A stretch of DNA of 64,000 nucleotides from Xanthomonas bonasiae (GTDB lineage: Bacteria; Pseudomonadota; Gammaproteobacteria; Xanthomonadales; Xanthomonadaceae). The stretch spans positions 62,001 to 126,000 of the forward strand of contig NZ_JAFIWB010000007.1 of the NCBI RefSeq assembly GCF_017163705.1. Direction: 5' to 3'. Each line of letters opens with the position of its first letter. Position 1 is the stretch's first letter. A model generated the notes under the pieces. It did not search any database, was not told the origin of the DNA, and worked only from the letters and a program-made list of their open reading frames with translations. Shown piece by piece: positions 27,101-36,500 of this stretch. A program made the translations under genes and the position numbers.

Positions 27101-30100
27101 GCCCAGGTTCAGCGCGCCGTTGCTGGTCGCGACGAGGTTGCCGGTGGTCAACGTGCCGAGCGTCAGCGCGTTGCTGTCGGCGATCGCGACGCTGCCGCCG
27201 GTCAAGCTGACCGCCTGGCCGAAGTCGTTGCCGCTGGTGGTCAGGGTGATCGATCCGGCGCCGGCGTTGAGGGTGCCGGCGCCGGTGACGACCAGTGCAT
27301 TGGTGGTGGACTGGGTGATCGCACCGCCATTGCTGGTCGCGGCGAGGGTGCCGGTCACCGTGCCGCTGCCCAGGTTCAAGGCACCGGCGCTGGTCGCGGT
27401 GAGGTTGCCGGTGGTCAGCGTGCCGAGCATCAGCGCGTTGCTGTCGGCGATCTGGGTGCCGCCGCCGGTGAGGCTGACCGCCTGGCCGAAATCGTTGCCG
27501 CTGGTGGTCAGGGTGATGGCGCCGCTGCCGGCATTGACGTTGCTGGTGCCGGTGACGCCGAGTGCGTTGGTGGTGGACTGGGTGATCGCGCCGCCGTTGC
27601 TGGTCGCAGTCAGCGCGCCGTTGACCGTGCCGCTGCCCAGGTCCAGTGCGCCGCTGCTGGTCGCGGTGAGGTTGCCGGTGGCCAGCGTGCCGAGCGTCAG
27701 CGCGTTGCTGTCGGTGATCTGGGTGATGCCACCGGTGAGGCTGATCGCCTGGCCGAAGTCGTTGCCGTTGGTGGTCAGGGTGATCGATCCGGCGCCGGCG
27801 TTGAGATTGCTGGTGCCCGTGACGCCGAGTGCGTTGGTGGTGGATTGGGTGATCGCATTGCCGTTGCTGGTCGCGGCCAGGGTGCCGGTCACGCTGCCGC
27901 TGCCCAGATTCAAGGCGCCGCTGCTGGTGACGGTGAGATCGCCGGTCGCCAGCGTGCCCAGGGTCAGCGCATTGCTGTCGGTGATCTGGGTGGTGCCGCC
28001 GGTGAGGCTGATCGTCTGGCCGAAGTCGTTGCCGCTGGTGGTCAGGGTGATCGCGCCGCTACCGGCATTGAGATTGCTGGTGCCGGTGACCGTCAATGGG
28101 TTGCTGGTGGATTGAACGATCGCGCCGCCATTGCTGGTCGCGGCCAAGGTGCCTGTCACCGTACCGCTACCCAGGTTCAAAGCGCCGTTGCTGGTCGCAG
28201 CGAGGTTGCCGGTGCTCAACGTGCCCAGGGTCAGTGCACCGCTGTCGGTGATCGCCGTGGCGCCGCCGGTCAGGCTGACCGCCTGCCCGAAGTGGTTGCC
28301 CGCGCCGGTCAACGTGATCGCGCCGCTGCCCGCATTGACGCTGCTGGTGGCGGAGGCGGTGATTGCGCCGGCGCTCTGGGCGATCGCGCTGTCGACGGTG
28401 GTCAGCGTCAGCGTGCCGGTGGCGGTGACGTCGTGCGCCAGGGTGAGGCCGTCGTCGCCGCTCAGGCTGACGTTGCTGCCGGACAGCGCTGCGGCCGTGG
28501 CCAGCGCGTTGCCGCTGTGCAGGCTCAGGTTGGCACTGCCGGTGGCGATCGCGCTGCTCGGCAAGGTCAGCGTGCCGGCCGCAGACAGGGACAGCGCGCT
28601 GTTGTTGCCCAGGGTCAGCGCGGACACGTCCAGGTCGTTGCCGTCGGCCAGGCGGATGCCGCTGCCGGTCAGCGACACGGCGCCGCCGAAGTCGTTGGCG
28701 ACGTCGTCCAGTGTGATCGCGCCACTACCGGCATTGAGGGTGCTGGTGCCGGTGACGGTCAGCGGATTGCTTGCGGACTGGGTGATCGCGCCGCCGTTGC
28801 TGGTCGCAGCCAAGGTGCCGGTCACCGTGCCGTGGCCCAGGTTCAGTGCGCCAGTGCTGGTCGCGGTGAGATTGCCGGTGGTCAGGGGGCCGAGGGTCAA
28901 TGCGCCGCCGTCGGTGATCGCCGTGGTGCCGCCGGTCAGCGTCACCGCCGCCTGAAAATCGTTGCCGGCGTTACCCAGCGCGATCGCGCCGGTGCCGGCG
29001 TCGATCTCGGCCAGGCCGGTGACGGTCAGCGCGTTGCTTTGACCGATCGCCCCGCCGTTGCTGGTCGCATCCAGCGTGCCGGTCACGCTGCCGCCGCCCA
29101 GGTTCAAGGCGCCGCTGCTGGTCGCGGTGAGGTTGCCGGTGGCCAGCGTGCCCAGGGTCAGCGCATTGCTGTCGGTGATCTGGGTGATGCCGCCGGTCAG
29201 GCTGACCGCCTGGCCGAAATCGTTGCCGCTGGTGGTCAGGGTGATGGCGCCGGTGCCGGCATTGAGGGTGCTGGTGCCGGTGACGGTGAGCGGGTTGCTG
29301 GTGGACTGGGTGATCGCACCGCCGTTGCTGGTCGCCGACAACGCGCCGGTCACCGTGCCGCGGCCCAGGTTGAGCGCGCCGGTGCCGGTCGCGGTCAGGT
29401 TGCCGGTCGCCAGCGTGCCGAGGGTGAGCGCGCCGCTGTCGGTGATCGCGGTGGTGCCGCCGGTCAGGCTGACCGCCTGGCCGAAGTGGTTGCCGGCGCC
29501 ACTCAAGGCGATCGTGCCGCTGCCGGCGTTGACGCTGCTGGTGCCGGTCACCGTCACTGCGCCGGCGCTCTGCACGATCGCGCTGTTGACGGCGCTCAGC
29601 GCCAGCGTGCCGGTCGCGGTGACGTCGTGCGCCAGGGCGATGCCGGCGTCGCCGCTCAGGCTCACGTTGCTGCCTGACAGCGCCGCGGCGGTGGCCAGGA
29701 CGTTGCCGCTGTGCAGGCTCAGGTTGGCGCTGCCGGTGGCGATCGCGCTGCCCGGCAAGGTCAGCGTACCGGCCGCGGACAGCGACAGCGCGCTGTTGCT
29801 GCCCAGGGTCAACGCGGCGATGGTCAGGTTGTTGGCGTCGGTTAGGGCGATACCGCTGCCGGTCAGCGACACCGCGCCGCCGAAATCGTTAGCGGCGCGC
29901 TGCAGAGTGATCGAGCCGGTACCGGCGTTGAGATTGCTGGTGCCGGTCACGGTCAGCGCATTGCTCGCGGACTGTGTGATTGCGCCGCCGTTGCTGGTCG
30001 CGGCCAGCGTGCCGCTCACCGTGCCGCTGCCGAGATTGAGTGCGCCGCTGCTGGTCGCCGTGAGATTGCCGGTGGCCAGCGTGCCCAGGGTCAGCGCGTT

Positions 30101-31348
30101 GCTGTCGACGATCGTGGTGGTCCCGCTGCTCAGGCCGACCGCCTGGCCGAAGTCGTTGCCGGCATTGTCCAGCGTCAGCGCATGGCTGCCCAGCGAGAAG
30201 CTGCTGCTGCCGCCCACCGTCAACGCACCCGACTGCGTCAGGTCGATGGCATTGGACAGGCTCAGGTTGCCGCTCACGTCCAGCGTGCCGAGTGCGGCAA
30301 TGCGGTTGCTGCCGCTGAAGCTGGCGTTGCCGCCGATGCTGCCGCTCAGGGTGCCGGCGGTGTAGGTGCCGCTCTGCTGCACGCTGCGCTCGGTGCTGAT
30401 GCTGATCGCGCCGCTGCCCACGTCGATGCTGCCGCTGCCGCCGATGCCGGTCTGGCCGGCGCCGTTGGCGACCAGCGACACGCTGCCGTCGCTGCCGCTG
30501 CTGAGGGCGGCGGCGGTGATGGTGCCGCTGTTGTTGATCAACTGGTCGAACATACCCTGCGCGGCGCGCGCCTGCAGGGTGATGATGCCGCCGGGCGCGC
30601 TGAGGCTGCCGCTGTTGTCCACCGCCAGCGTGTCCAGTTGCAGCTGCAGCGCCTTGTCGACGACGACGCCGAAGCCGCCGCTTTCGAAGGTCAGGGTGAC
30701 CTTGTCGGCGCCGACCAGGTTGATGTTGCCGGCGCTGGCGGTGATGGTGCCGCTGTTGACCACCTTGCCGCCGATCAGGTCGACCGCGCCGGCGGCGGCG
30801 TTGATGGTGCCGCTGTTGGACATCAGCGCGACCGTGTTGCCGCCGGCGTCGAGCACGTCGTTGCCGCTCATGAAGTTGGAGGCGGTGGTGCCCAGGGTGC
30901 TGGCCACCAGCCCGCCGACGTTGAACTGCGCGGTGCTGCCGAAGATGATCCCGTTGGGGTTGATCAGGAACACCTGGCCGTTGGAGTTGAGATTCCCGAA
31001 GATCTGCGTGGGATTGCCGCCCTGCACCAGGTTCAGCACCGCGGCGCTGGTGGACGGCTGGTTGAATGTCACTGTCGCCGCCGAGCCGATGTCGAACGTG
31101 GACCAGTTCAACGCCATCCGGCTGGAGGTCTGGTCGATGGTCAGGGTCGCGCCGCTGGCCGCGTTGATGGTGCCGGTGCCGCCGGCGATGCTGCCGCCGG
31201 TCGGCAGCTGGGTGCTCGCCACCTGCGCCGCCGCCATGCCCGGCGCCGCGCCGAGCGCGACCGCCAGGGCCAGCGCGAGCGGCGAATGGCGCAACGCGCG
31301 CGAGCGTGCGGCACGGGTGGCGAGCGAAGTCTGGGCGATGGCGGACAT
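24125..31348 (-). CDS. TpsA filamentous-haemagglutinin-like exoprotein with tandem 89-residue repeats
   Basis: This is a secreted giant of 2407 residues. An extended signal peptide (about residues 1-41) is followed by the TPS domain with QVFLINPNGIIFG and FNVGGLVAST, which guides export through TpsB. The body consists of beta-helix-type repeats rich in G, S, T, N and L, with about ten tandem units of 89 residues each bearing SNGGAI and GNDFGQAVSLTGG. A C-terminal domain ends PACDADDPDAQCTQE. No toxin domain (such as CdiA-CT) or adjacent immunity gene is visible, so an adhesin or aggregation role is more likely. AGGA precedes the ATG at 31348. It is 11 bp after tpsB and sits inside the T6SS operon. 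Confidence 0.9.
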   Translation of the reverse strand: MSAIAQTSLATRAARSRALRHSPLALALAVALGAAPGMAAAQVASTQLPTGGSIAGGTGTINAASGATLTIDQTSSRMALNWSTFDIGSAATVTFNQPSTSAAVLNLVQGGNPTQIFGNLNSNGQVFLINPNGIIFGSTAQFNVGGLVASTLGTTASNFMSGNDVLDAGGNTVALMSNSGTINAAAGAVDLIGGKVVNSGTITASAGNINLVGADKVTLTFESGGFGVVVDKALQLQLDTLAVDNSGSLSAPGGIITLQARAAQGMFDQLINNSGTITAAALSSGSDGSVSLVANGAGQTGIGGSGSIDVGSGAISISTERSVQQSGTYTAGTLSGSIGGNASFSGSNRIAALGTLDVSGNLSLSNAIDLTQSGALTVGGSSSFSLGSHALTLDNAGNDFGQAVGLSSGTTTIVDSNALTLGTLATGNLTATSSGALNLGSGTVSGTLAATSNGGAITQSASNALTVTGTSNLNAGTGSITLQRAANDFGGAVSLTGSGIALTDANNLTIAALTLGSNSALSLSAAGTLTLPGSAIATGSANLSLHSGNVLATAAALSGSNVSLSGDAGIALAHDVTATGTLALSAVNSAIVQSAGAVTVTGTSSVNAGSGTIALSGAGNHFGQAVSLTGGTTAITDSGALTLGTLATGNLTATGTGALNLGRGTVTGALSATSNGGAITQSTSNPLTVTGTSTLNAGTGAITLTTSGNDFGQAVSLTGGITQITDSNALTLGTLATGNLTATSSGALNLGGGSVTGTLDATSNGGAIGQSNALTVTGLAEIDAGTGAIALGNAGNDFQAAVTLTGGTTAITDGGALTLGPLTTGNLTATSTGALNLGHGTVTGTLAATSNGGAITQSASNPLTVTGTSTLNAGSGAITLDDVANDFGGAVSLTGSGIRLADGNDLDVSALTLGNNSALSLSAAGTLTLPSSAIATGSANLSLHSGNALATAAALSGSNVSLSGDDGLTLAHDVTATGTLTLTTVDSAIAQSAGAITASATSSVNAGSGAITLTGAGNHFGQAVSLTGGATAITDSGALTLGTLSTGNLAATSNGALNLGSGTVTGTLAATSNGGAIVQSTSNPLTVTGTSNLNAGSGAITLTTSGNDFGQTISLTGGTTQITDSNALTLGTLATGDLTVTSSGALNLGSGSVTGTLAATSNGNAITQSTTNALGVTGTSNLNAGAGSITLTTNGNDFGQAISLTGGITQITDSNALTLGTLATGNLTATSSGALDLGSGTVNGALTATSNGGAITQSTTNALGVTGTSNVNAGSGAITLTTSGNDFGQAVSLTGGGTQIADSNALMLGTLTTGNLTATSAGALNLGSGTVTGTLAATSNGGAITQSTTNALVVTGAGTLNAGAGSITLTTSGNDFGQAVSLTGGSVAIADSNALTLGTLTTGNLVATSNGALNLGSGTVNGALTATSNGGAITQSTINALAVTGSSNLDAGSGSITLATAGNDFGQAVSLTGGSSAITDSNALTLGTLTTGNLTATSSGALNLGSGTINGALTATSNGGAIIQSASSPLTVAGTSTLDAGSGSIVLANAGNDFVGAVDLSGSGIQLADRNDLSIAAVHNGNNAALSLLADGSLDLPGGAIDTGSGDLSLIARHGTLHLGGALSGHNLTLGGGSGLSLADDVAATGTLQLSTDNAAIVQSGGALTVGGSSTLSTGSGSIALTGAGNHFAGSVDIAGGAVQLHDSGALTLGTLSVDSLAVSSGGALNLGSGSVRGALQADSGNAAIGQSGALDIGGATRLAAGSGAITLDQANRFAGTLAFDGGAVRIDALDALTLGASTATALQLATTGALSQNGALIVTGDTAIATGSGAIALDNAGNDFQGLLALSGGAARIRDVNALSLGTLSLGALDVGSQGALNLGEGSIAGDLVAASGGGAVTQRGALQVGGSTTIDSGGGAIALDTAGNDFQGEVNLAGGAVTLRDRNALALGSVAVAALNVTSGGALSLGQGRIGGDLVARSDAGGGTTSSIVTASAATPAASGGGIGQRGALTVAGATTLDAGSGAIALTDTGNDFQGTVQASGGDIAIADRNDLTVAAQASGSLALSAAGALRTAGALRGSSIGLSAGGDLGLGHDVSSGGSLQLHSGGAIAQTAGTLSAASLSGSSGGATSLTGANAIAALGAFDATQLSLRTLGDLSVTGPVAVAGALRLDAGGDLAIGSALSGQSVWLQAGGDLSETGGGRISADTLSGSVGGSTRLGAAGAAIDNRIGTLGDFSSPGGFSLTNGQSLTLSALNGSAYTVNAGTSALYLAVLGDLLQADTTWLYDGAGTFSASGRIGTAANPIYVLGVRNQTVAAIGLPPAYFYALAADGSLLGVVGESGINVPTSAFASRAQSSSNRTIAYVDLSAANANYRAFGLVKPGLRLPADQQPACDADDPDAQCTQE
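26690..30120 (-). repeat. 267-bp tandem repeats within tpsA
   Basis: The DNA repeats with a period of 267 bp, seen for example in the GTTGCTGGTCGCGGTCA blocks near 26795 and 27062. Ten units carry the SNGxAI protein motif, with more degenerate units at both sides. A longer segment (ALSLSAAGTLTLP to GIALAHDVTATGTL) occurs twice inside, suggesting that blocks of several units were duplicated together. Such repeats can change copy number by recombination. Confidence 0.85.
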
Positions 31349-31359
31349 GAGCGGATTCC

Positions 31360-33063
31360 TCAAAAGGTGAAACCGAAACGCGAATAGAAACGGACGTCGC
31401 GTCCGTCGGACGCATCGCGCCCGCCGGTCGGCTTTGCGGCGCTGAGCCGCAGCTCGAAGCTCTTCCATTGCGGCACGCGCACGGTGACGCCGGCACCGAC
31501 GCCGTCGAACGTGGTCACCGCCGCGGTGGTCGCGCGGTTGCCGCCCGCCGGATAGACCTGCGCGTGGTCGGCGAACACGTCCAGCTCCAGCACCTCGCGC
31601 CACGGCCGGCCGTTGAACGGCGAGGCGGCGTCGGCGAAGCCGGGCGCATCGACGTGGTACTCCAGCGCGGCGTAGTAGCCGCGGTCGCCGAGCGCGTCGG
31701 ACACCGGGTAGGCGCGCACGCTGTCCGGCCCGCCGACCGCGAACTGTTCCATCGGAGTCAACGCGTCGTCGCTGTACTGGCCGTTGAGCTTGAGGTACAG
31801 GCGCTGGGTGCGGCTGAGGTACTGCATGCGCGTATAGCTCAGCCGCGCGATGCTGAAGTGGCTGTCGTGCTCCGGGCTGACCAGGTCCGGCGTCGCCGAG
31901 CGGTCCTTCAGCGACTGGCGCAGGCTAAGCTGCAGCAGGTCGATGCCGCGCCAGCGCAGGTCGGTGCGGCGCAGCGCGGTGCTCAGCTCGACCACGTCGA
32001 ACTTCTGGTCGGACAGCTGGATGCCGGCGGCGCTGAGCCGCGACTGCTCGCGCAGGTAGCGCGCCGAGGCCTGCCATTGCAGGTTCTCGCGATTGACGAA
32101 CTTCCAGTCGCTGCCGAGGTAGACCACCGAGGTCGGACCCTGCAGGCCGAGCGTGGCGAACACGCCGTTGCGCACTTCCAGTTCGCTGCGGCTGGCACCG
32201 ATCACCGCGCCGAACCCGGGCACCGCCGGCACCGGCAGCGCGTAGGACAGCGCGCCGATCCGGCTCTGCCGCGGGTCCAGCGAATAGGCGTAGTTGGCGG
32301 AAAGCACATCGCCCAGGCCGAGCGGGCTGTTCCAGGCCAGGCCGAGCTGGGCGCGGTAGCGGCCGGTCAACTCGGTGCCGTAGTTGTTGCCGCCAAGGCT
32401 GATCGCATACGGGCGCGGCGCTTCGCTGGCGACCAGCAGCACGTCGGTCTCGCCTTCGTGCTGGCCCGGCTGCAGCACCGAGGACACCGACACGCCCGGC
32501 AGGTCGCGCACGTACAGCAACGCGCTGTCCACGTCCTGCTTGCGCAGTGCCCGCCCCTGCAATGCCTGCAGCGGCGCGGCCAGGGTGCTGGCGCGGTAAC
32601 GCGATGCGCCCTTAACCTCGACCTGGCCGACGCGGCCTTCGAGCACGCGGATCTCGACGATCTGTTCCAGCCCCGGGGTCTGCGCCGGCAGGTAGGCGGT
32701 GCTGACGATGAAGCCGGACAGGCGGTAGGCGCGGGTGATCGCGTCGGCCACCGCCTGCAGTTGTTCGAAACGCAGCGCCACCACCGGCTGACCCTGCGCC
32801 AGTGCCTGGAATTGCGCATCGGCCAGCGCCTGCACGCTGGCCGGGGTGATGCCGGCCTTGGCGTGTTCGCCGACGTCGCGCACGCGGAAGCCGCGGACCT
32901 GCAAGGTCACCGCGTTGTCCTCGCGATCCTTCAGCGGCGGCAGCGTGGCGCTGGCGCCGCTGGCCGCTATGCCGGTGTCGGCGGCGGCAGGCGGCAACTG
33001 CGCCCACGCCGGAACGGCGGCGAGCCACGCGGACACGGCCGCGGCCAGACACGTCATACGCAT
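31360..33063 (-). CDS. TpsB outer-membrane transporter (FhaC/ShlB/HecB family)
   Basis: The product has 567 residues. After a signal peptide (MRMTCLAAAVSAWLAAVPAWA) come POTRA domains (VTLQVRGFRVRDVG; EIRVLEGRVGQVEVKG) and a C-terminal 16-strand barrel with the secretion-loop motif VRAYP (VRGYP in many members). It ends with the outer-membrane signature YSRFGFTF. TpsB exports the TpsA protein encoded just downstream. AGGGGA lies 6 bp before the ATG at 33063. The start overlaps the end of the SHOCT-like gene by 10 bp, tying this pair to the T6SS kinase operon. Confidence 0.92.
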   Translation of the reverse strand: MRMTCLAAAVSAWLAAVPAWAQLPPAAADTGIAASGASATLPPLKDREDNAVTLQVRGFRVRDVGEHAKAGITPASVQALADAQFQALAQGQPVVALRFEQLQAVADAITRAYRLSGFIVSTAYLPAQTPGLEQIVEIRVLEGRVGQVEVKGASRYRASTLAAPLQALQGRALRKQDVDSALLYVRDLPGVSVSSVLQPGQHEGETDVLLVASEAPRPYAISLGGNNYGTELTGRYRAQLGLAWNSPLGLGDVLSANYAYSLDPRQSRIGALSYALPVPAVPGFGAVIGASRSELEVRNGVFATLGLQGPTSVVYLGSDWKFVNRENLQWQASARYLREQSRLSAAGIQLSDQKFDVVELSTALRRTDLRWRGIDLLQLSLRQSLKDRSATPDLVSPEHDSHFSIARLSYTRMQYLSRTQRLYLKLNGQYSDDALTPMEQFAVGGPDSVRAYPVSDALGDRGYYAALEYHVDAPGFADAASPFNGRPWREVLELDVFADHAQVYPAGGNRATTAAVTTFDGVGAGVTVRVPQWKSFELRLSAAKPTGGRDASDGRDVRFYSRFGFTF

Positions 33064-33521
33064 GCGATTTCCCCTGGAACGATTCCCTGTCGTGCGCCGG
33101 CCTCGCCCCACTGCGTCCCGGGCCTTGCGGCATCGACGAGGCGATGCGCGCGCGGATCGGGAGCGGCCGTCGCTTGCGCCTGCCCTGCGAATGCGGGCAC
33201 GGCGCCAGCGAAGAATAGCAGCAGAAATGCGAGCAGCGTCACGAAAATAAACACGACGAGCCAGCGCCGGCGGCGGCGTGCCGGCGCGTCGGCGAACAGC
33301 GCCCGCAGCGGCTCGTGCGCGGCGCGCGTGGCGTCCGGCGCGGCGACGACGATGGTCGGCCGCAACGCATTGCGATGGGTCACCCCCTGCCCGGCGCCGC
33401 GCACGGAGGCCAGCACGTTGCGCCGGCGCGCGCGGTATTCGTCGCGGCCGATGCGGCCGTGCTGGTAGGCCTCGGCCAGGGCCTGCAAGTGCGCGTTGGC
33501 CAGTTGCTGGGCCTCGTTCAT
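33054..33521 (-). CDS. Small membrane protein with SHOCT-like N-terminus, linking ppkA and tpsB
   Basis: This 155-residue protein has an N-terminal helical pair AHLQALAEAYQHGRIGRDEYRAR that resembles a SHOCT oligomerisation motif. One membrane segment (WLVVFIFVTLLAFLLLFF, about residues 87-104) and a short polar tail follow. It starts inside the ppkA stop (ATGA) and ends 10 bp inside tpsB, so it bridges the T6SS kinase gene and the two-partner secretion pair. No family with known function is recognised. A role in sensing at the inner membrane or in coordinating the two secretion systems is only a guess. Confidence 0.7.
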   Translation of the reverse strand: MNEAQQLANAHLQALAEAYQHGRIGRDEYRARRRNVLASVRGAGQGVTHRNALRPTIVVAAPDATRAAHEPLRALFADAPARRRRRWLVVFIFVTLLAFLLLFFAGAVPAFAGQAQATAAPDPRAHRLVDAARPGTQWGEAGARQGIVPGEIACV

Positions 33522-36500
33522 GGCAGCTCCCGCAGCACGCGCAGGCCCACGTCCGGCTGCGCCGAGCCGTTGTCGGCGCGCCGCGCCTGCACCGTGCAAT
33601 CGGCCCAATAGCTGGCGAAACTGCCGCCGCGCGCCTGCACTCCGGCGCCGCTGGACACCCATTCCCAGACGTTGCCGGTGACATTGACCAGCCCCCACGG
33701 ATTAGGTTCGCGGCCGCGCGGCGGCAACGGTGCGCGGCTGGCATCGCCGGCGCTGGCGGTGGGCGGCACGCAATTGCTGTCCTCCGCTTGCCGCCAGTCG
33801 CTGCCGGCCTGCGCGGCGTGCTGCCATTCGGCATCGGTGGGCAGGCGATAGCGCCAGCCGCCGCTGGCGATGGTCAGCCAGCGCAGGTAGGCACGGGCCT
33901 GGGTCAGGCTGATGTTGCGCACCGGCGCACGCGCCAGTTCCAGGTCCCCGGCCGGTTGCGCGGTGCACTTGCCGGTGGCCTGGCAGAACAGGTTGAAATC
34001 GGCCACCGCCACTTCCGCGCGCGACAGCGCGTAGGGCTTGCCGCCGGCCAGGCCGGGCACCACCACCAGCATCGGCCCGCGCTGCGCGCCGAGCGCATCG
34101 AAGCAGGCCCTGCCGCGTCCGGGTGCGGCGGCGGCGCAAGGATCGGGGCCGGTCGGCACCGGCGGCAACGGGTCCTCGTCGCTCGCCGCGCCGGCGGCGG
34201 GCGCGCGTGCGCTGGCCGCAGGCGCGGTCGCCGGCTTGGCGGCGGGCTTGCCGGTCGCCGGCTTGCGCATGGCATCCTTGGCGACGGGCTCGGTCGCCGC
34301 GGCCGCCGTCGGCACCACTGCATCGGAACTCGGCGCATCGCTGCCGGCCTGGCGCTGCAGGCGCGCGCCGAGCGTGCCTTCGGGCAGCTGCCCGCGCGCC
34401 TTCAGGTCGGCCTCCAGCTGCGCCATCGCCTGCGCATCGCTGCGGTACAGCTCCTCCAGGCGCTGGCCCAGGCGCTGCCGTTCGGCAGCGGGCAGGGACG
34501 GCGTCGCAGCGTCCATCACCGCCGCGACGACGTCGTAGCGGGCCTGCGCGGCACGCAGTTCGGCGCGGTCGCCGAGTGCGGCGACGCCCTGGCCGAGCAC
34601 GTCGGCGGCCTGGCGATAACGGCCCTGGCGGAACGCGCCGGCGGCGTTGCCGAGATAGACCCCGGCCAGCAGCTGCGGCGCTTCCTTCTGCAGGAACGGA
34701 TGTTGCGGCTGCAGCGCGCCGATGCGCGCCAGCGCCTGGCGCGCCTTGTCCAGGTCGTTGGCGGCCGCGGCGCGGCGCATCGATTCGATCCGCGAGGTCA
34801 CTTCGGCCTCGGCGCTCTCGCGCGCCAGCATGGTCTGCAACTGTTGCTGCAGGGTCTGCAGGCGCGCGCGCTGGGCCAGCAGCTGCGGCGCCTGCGGCGC
34901 CTGGGTCAGGCCGAAATCGACCAGGGCCTGCGCGCCAGGCAACTGCAGCGGATCGCTCTGCGGCGCGACCGTCGCGGCGATCGCCGCCGCCAGCGCCGCG
35001 TCCTGCGCATCGCGCTCGGCCGCCGGCAGCACCGCCAGCGCCGCTTCCACGTTGTCCTGCCAGTCCGGGTCGGCGGAAGGCTCGGCCAGCAGCGTCGCCA
35101 GCGCCTTGCGCGCCTGCGCCGGATCGTGCAACGCCGCTGCCGCGGGCTGGCTGGCATGGTGCTGCGCCAGTTCCAGCTGCGCGCCGCGCAACTGCAGGCG
35201 CAGCGAATCGGGCAGCGCCGCACGCGCCTGTTGCAGGCGGGTGCGCGCCTGCGCCCACTGCTGCGTGTCGGCCGACTGCTGGATCGCCGCGTCCAGGCGC
35301 AACTCCAGTTCCGGGTGGCGCAGCAGGGCGCTGTTCGGATCGATGCGCCGCACCTGGTCCAGCGTGGCCAATGCGTTGTCGGCGCGGTCGCGGAAGATGG
35401 CGCCGGCGGCGATCTGCGCGTTGAGCGCGGTATCCAGCGCGTTGAGGCGTTCGTTCTTCTCGCGCTCCATGCTCTCGCGGCGCGCGTCCAGCGCCGGCGA
35501 ATACAGCCGCAGCCGGTCGCGCAACGCGAACACCTGCAGCGCGCCGCGGTAGTCGTAGCGCCCGCTGGCCGGGTTCCACAGCGCATCCAGCCGGCGCAGC
35601 AGGAAATCCTGGATCAGGTCGCCGCGGTCCACCAGCAGGCGCCGGCGGTCGTCGTCGTCGAGGCTGGCCAGCGCCTGCATCGCCTGGGTCTCGTCGACGT
35701 AGCGCTGCGGATCGGCCGCGCCGAAGCGCGCGGTGACCTGCTCCAGATGGCGCTGGTGCAGATAGCGCGAGACGCCCCAGCCGCCGGCCCCGACCAGCAC
35801 CAGCGCCGCGGTGCCGTAGCCGAGCAGCGGCAGCGCGCGCTCGCGCAGCGGCACCTCGCGCAGGCCGTCCAGCAGCGCCTCCACCTTGCTCAGGCGCTGC
35901 GCGGCGGGAAACGCCACCGCTGCGCACAGGGTCTGGTACTGGCGCCTGGTCAGGCCCGGCACCGGCGGCGGCACGCGCTTGTCGCGCAAGGCCACTTCGG
36001 CGCTGAGCTTGTCGAACGGATGCTTGCCGGTGAGCAGTTCGAAGCACACGCAGCCCAGCGCGTAGATGTCGTCGGCCGGCGTGGGTTCCTGGCCGCGGAT
36101 CATCTCCAGGCTGGCGTAGGCGGGGGTCAGCGCGCCGAGCGTGGCCGCGTCGAACACGGTCTGCTCGCCGGCCACGTCGGCGGCGTGCTTGCCGGCGCGG
36201 GCGATGCCGAAGTCGAACACCTTGGCCACGCCGTCGCGGGTGACCATCACGTTGCCCGGCTTGAAATCCGAATGCACCACGCCGGCGGCATGCGCCCGCG
36301 CCAGGGCCCGGGCCATGCCTTCGATCAGCGGCCGCGCGCGCGCCAGCGGCATGCCGTTGTAGGCCTGCTCGCGGATCAGCGTCTTCAGGTCGCAACCGTC
36401 GATGTACTCCATGGTCATGAAGACCAGGGTGCGGTCCTTGTCGAAGTCGTAGACGCGCACGATGTTGTCGTGGGCCAGCTTCTGCGAGCGCCGCGCCTCG

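Noticed and set aside
24579-28115. Very long open frames on the plus strand opposite tpsA
   Set aside because: They are mirror images of the repetitive tpsA coding sequence: Val/Pro/Leu-rich, repeating with the same 267-bp period, with no start signal or family. The tpsA frame has a signal peptide and TPS domain.
26690-30120. Direct repeats that could be taken for a CRISPR array
   Set aside because: The period is 267 bp with no short constant repeat and unique spacer pattern, and the repeats are in frame in a surface protein.
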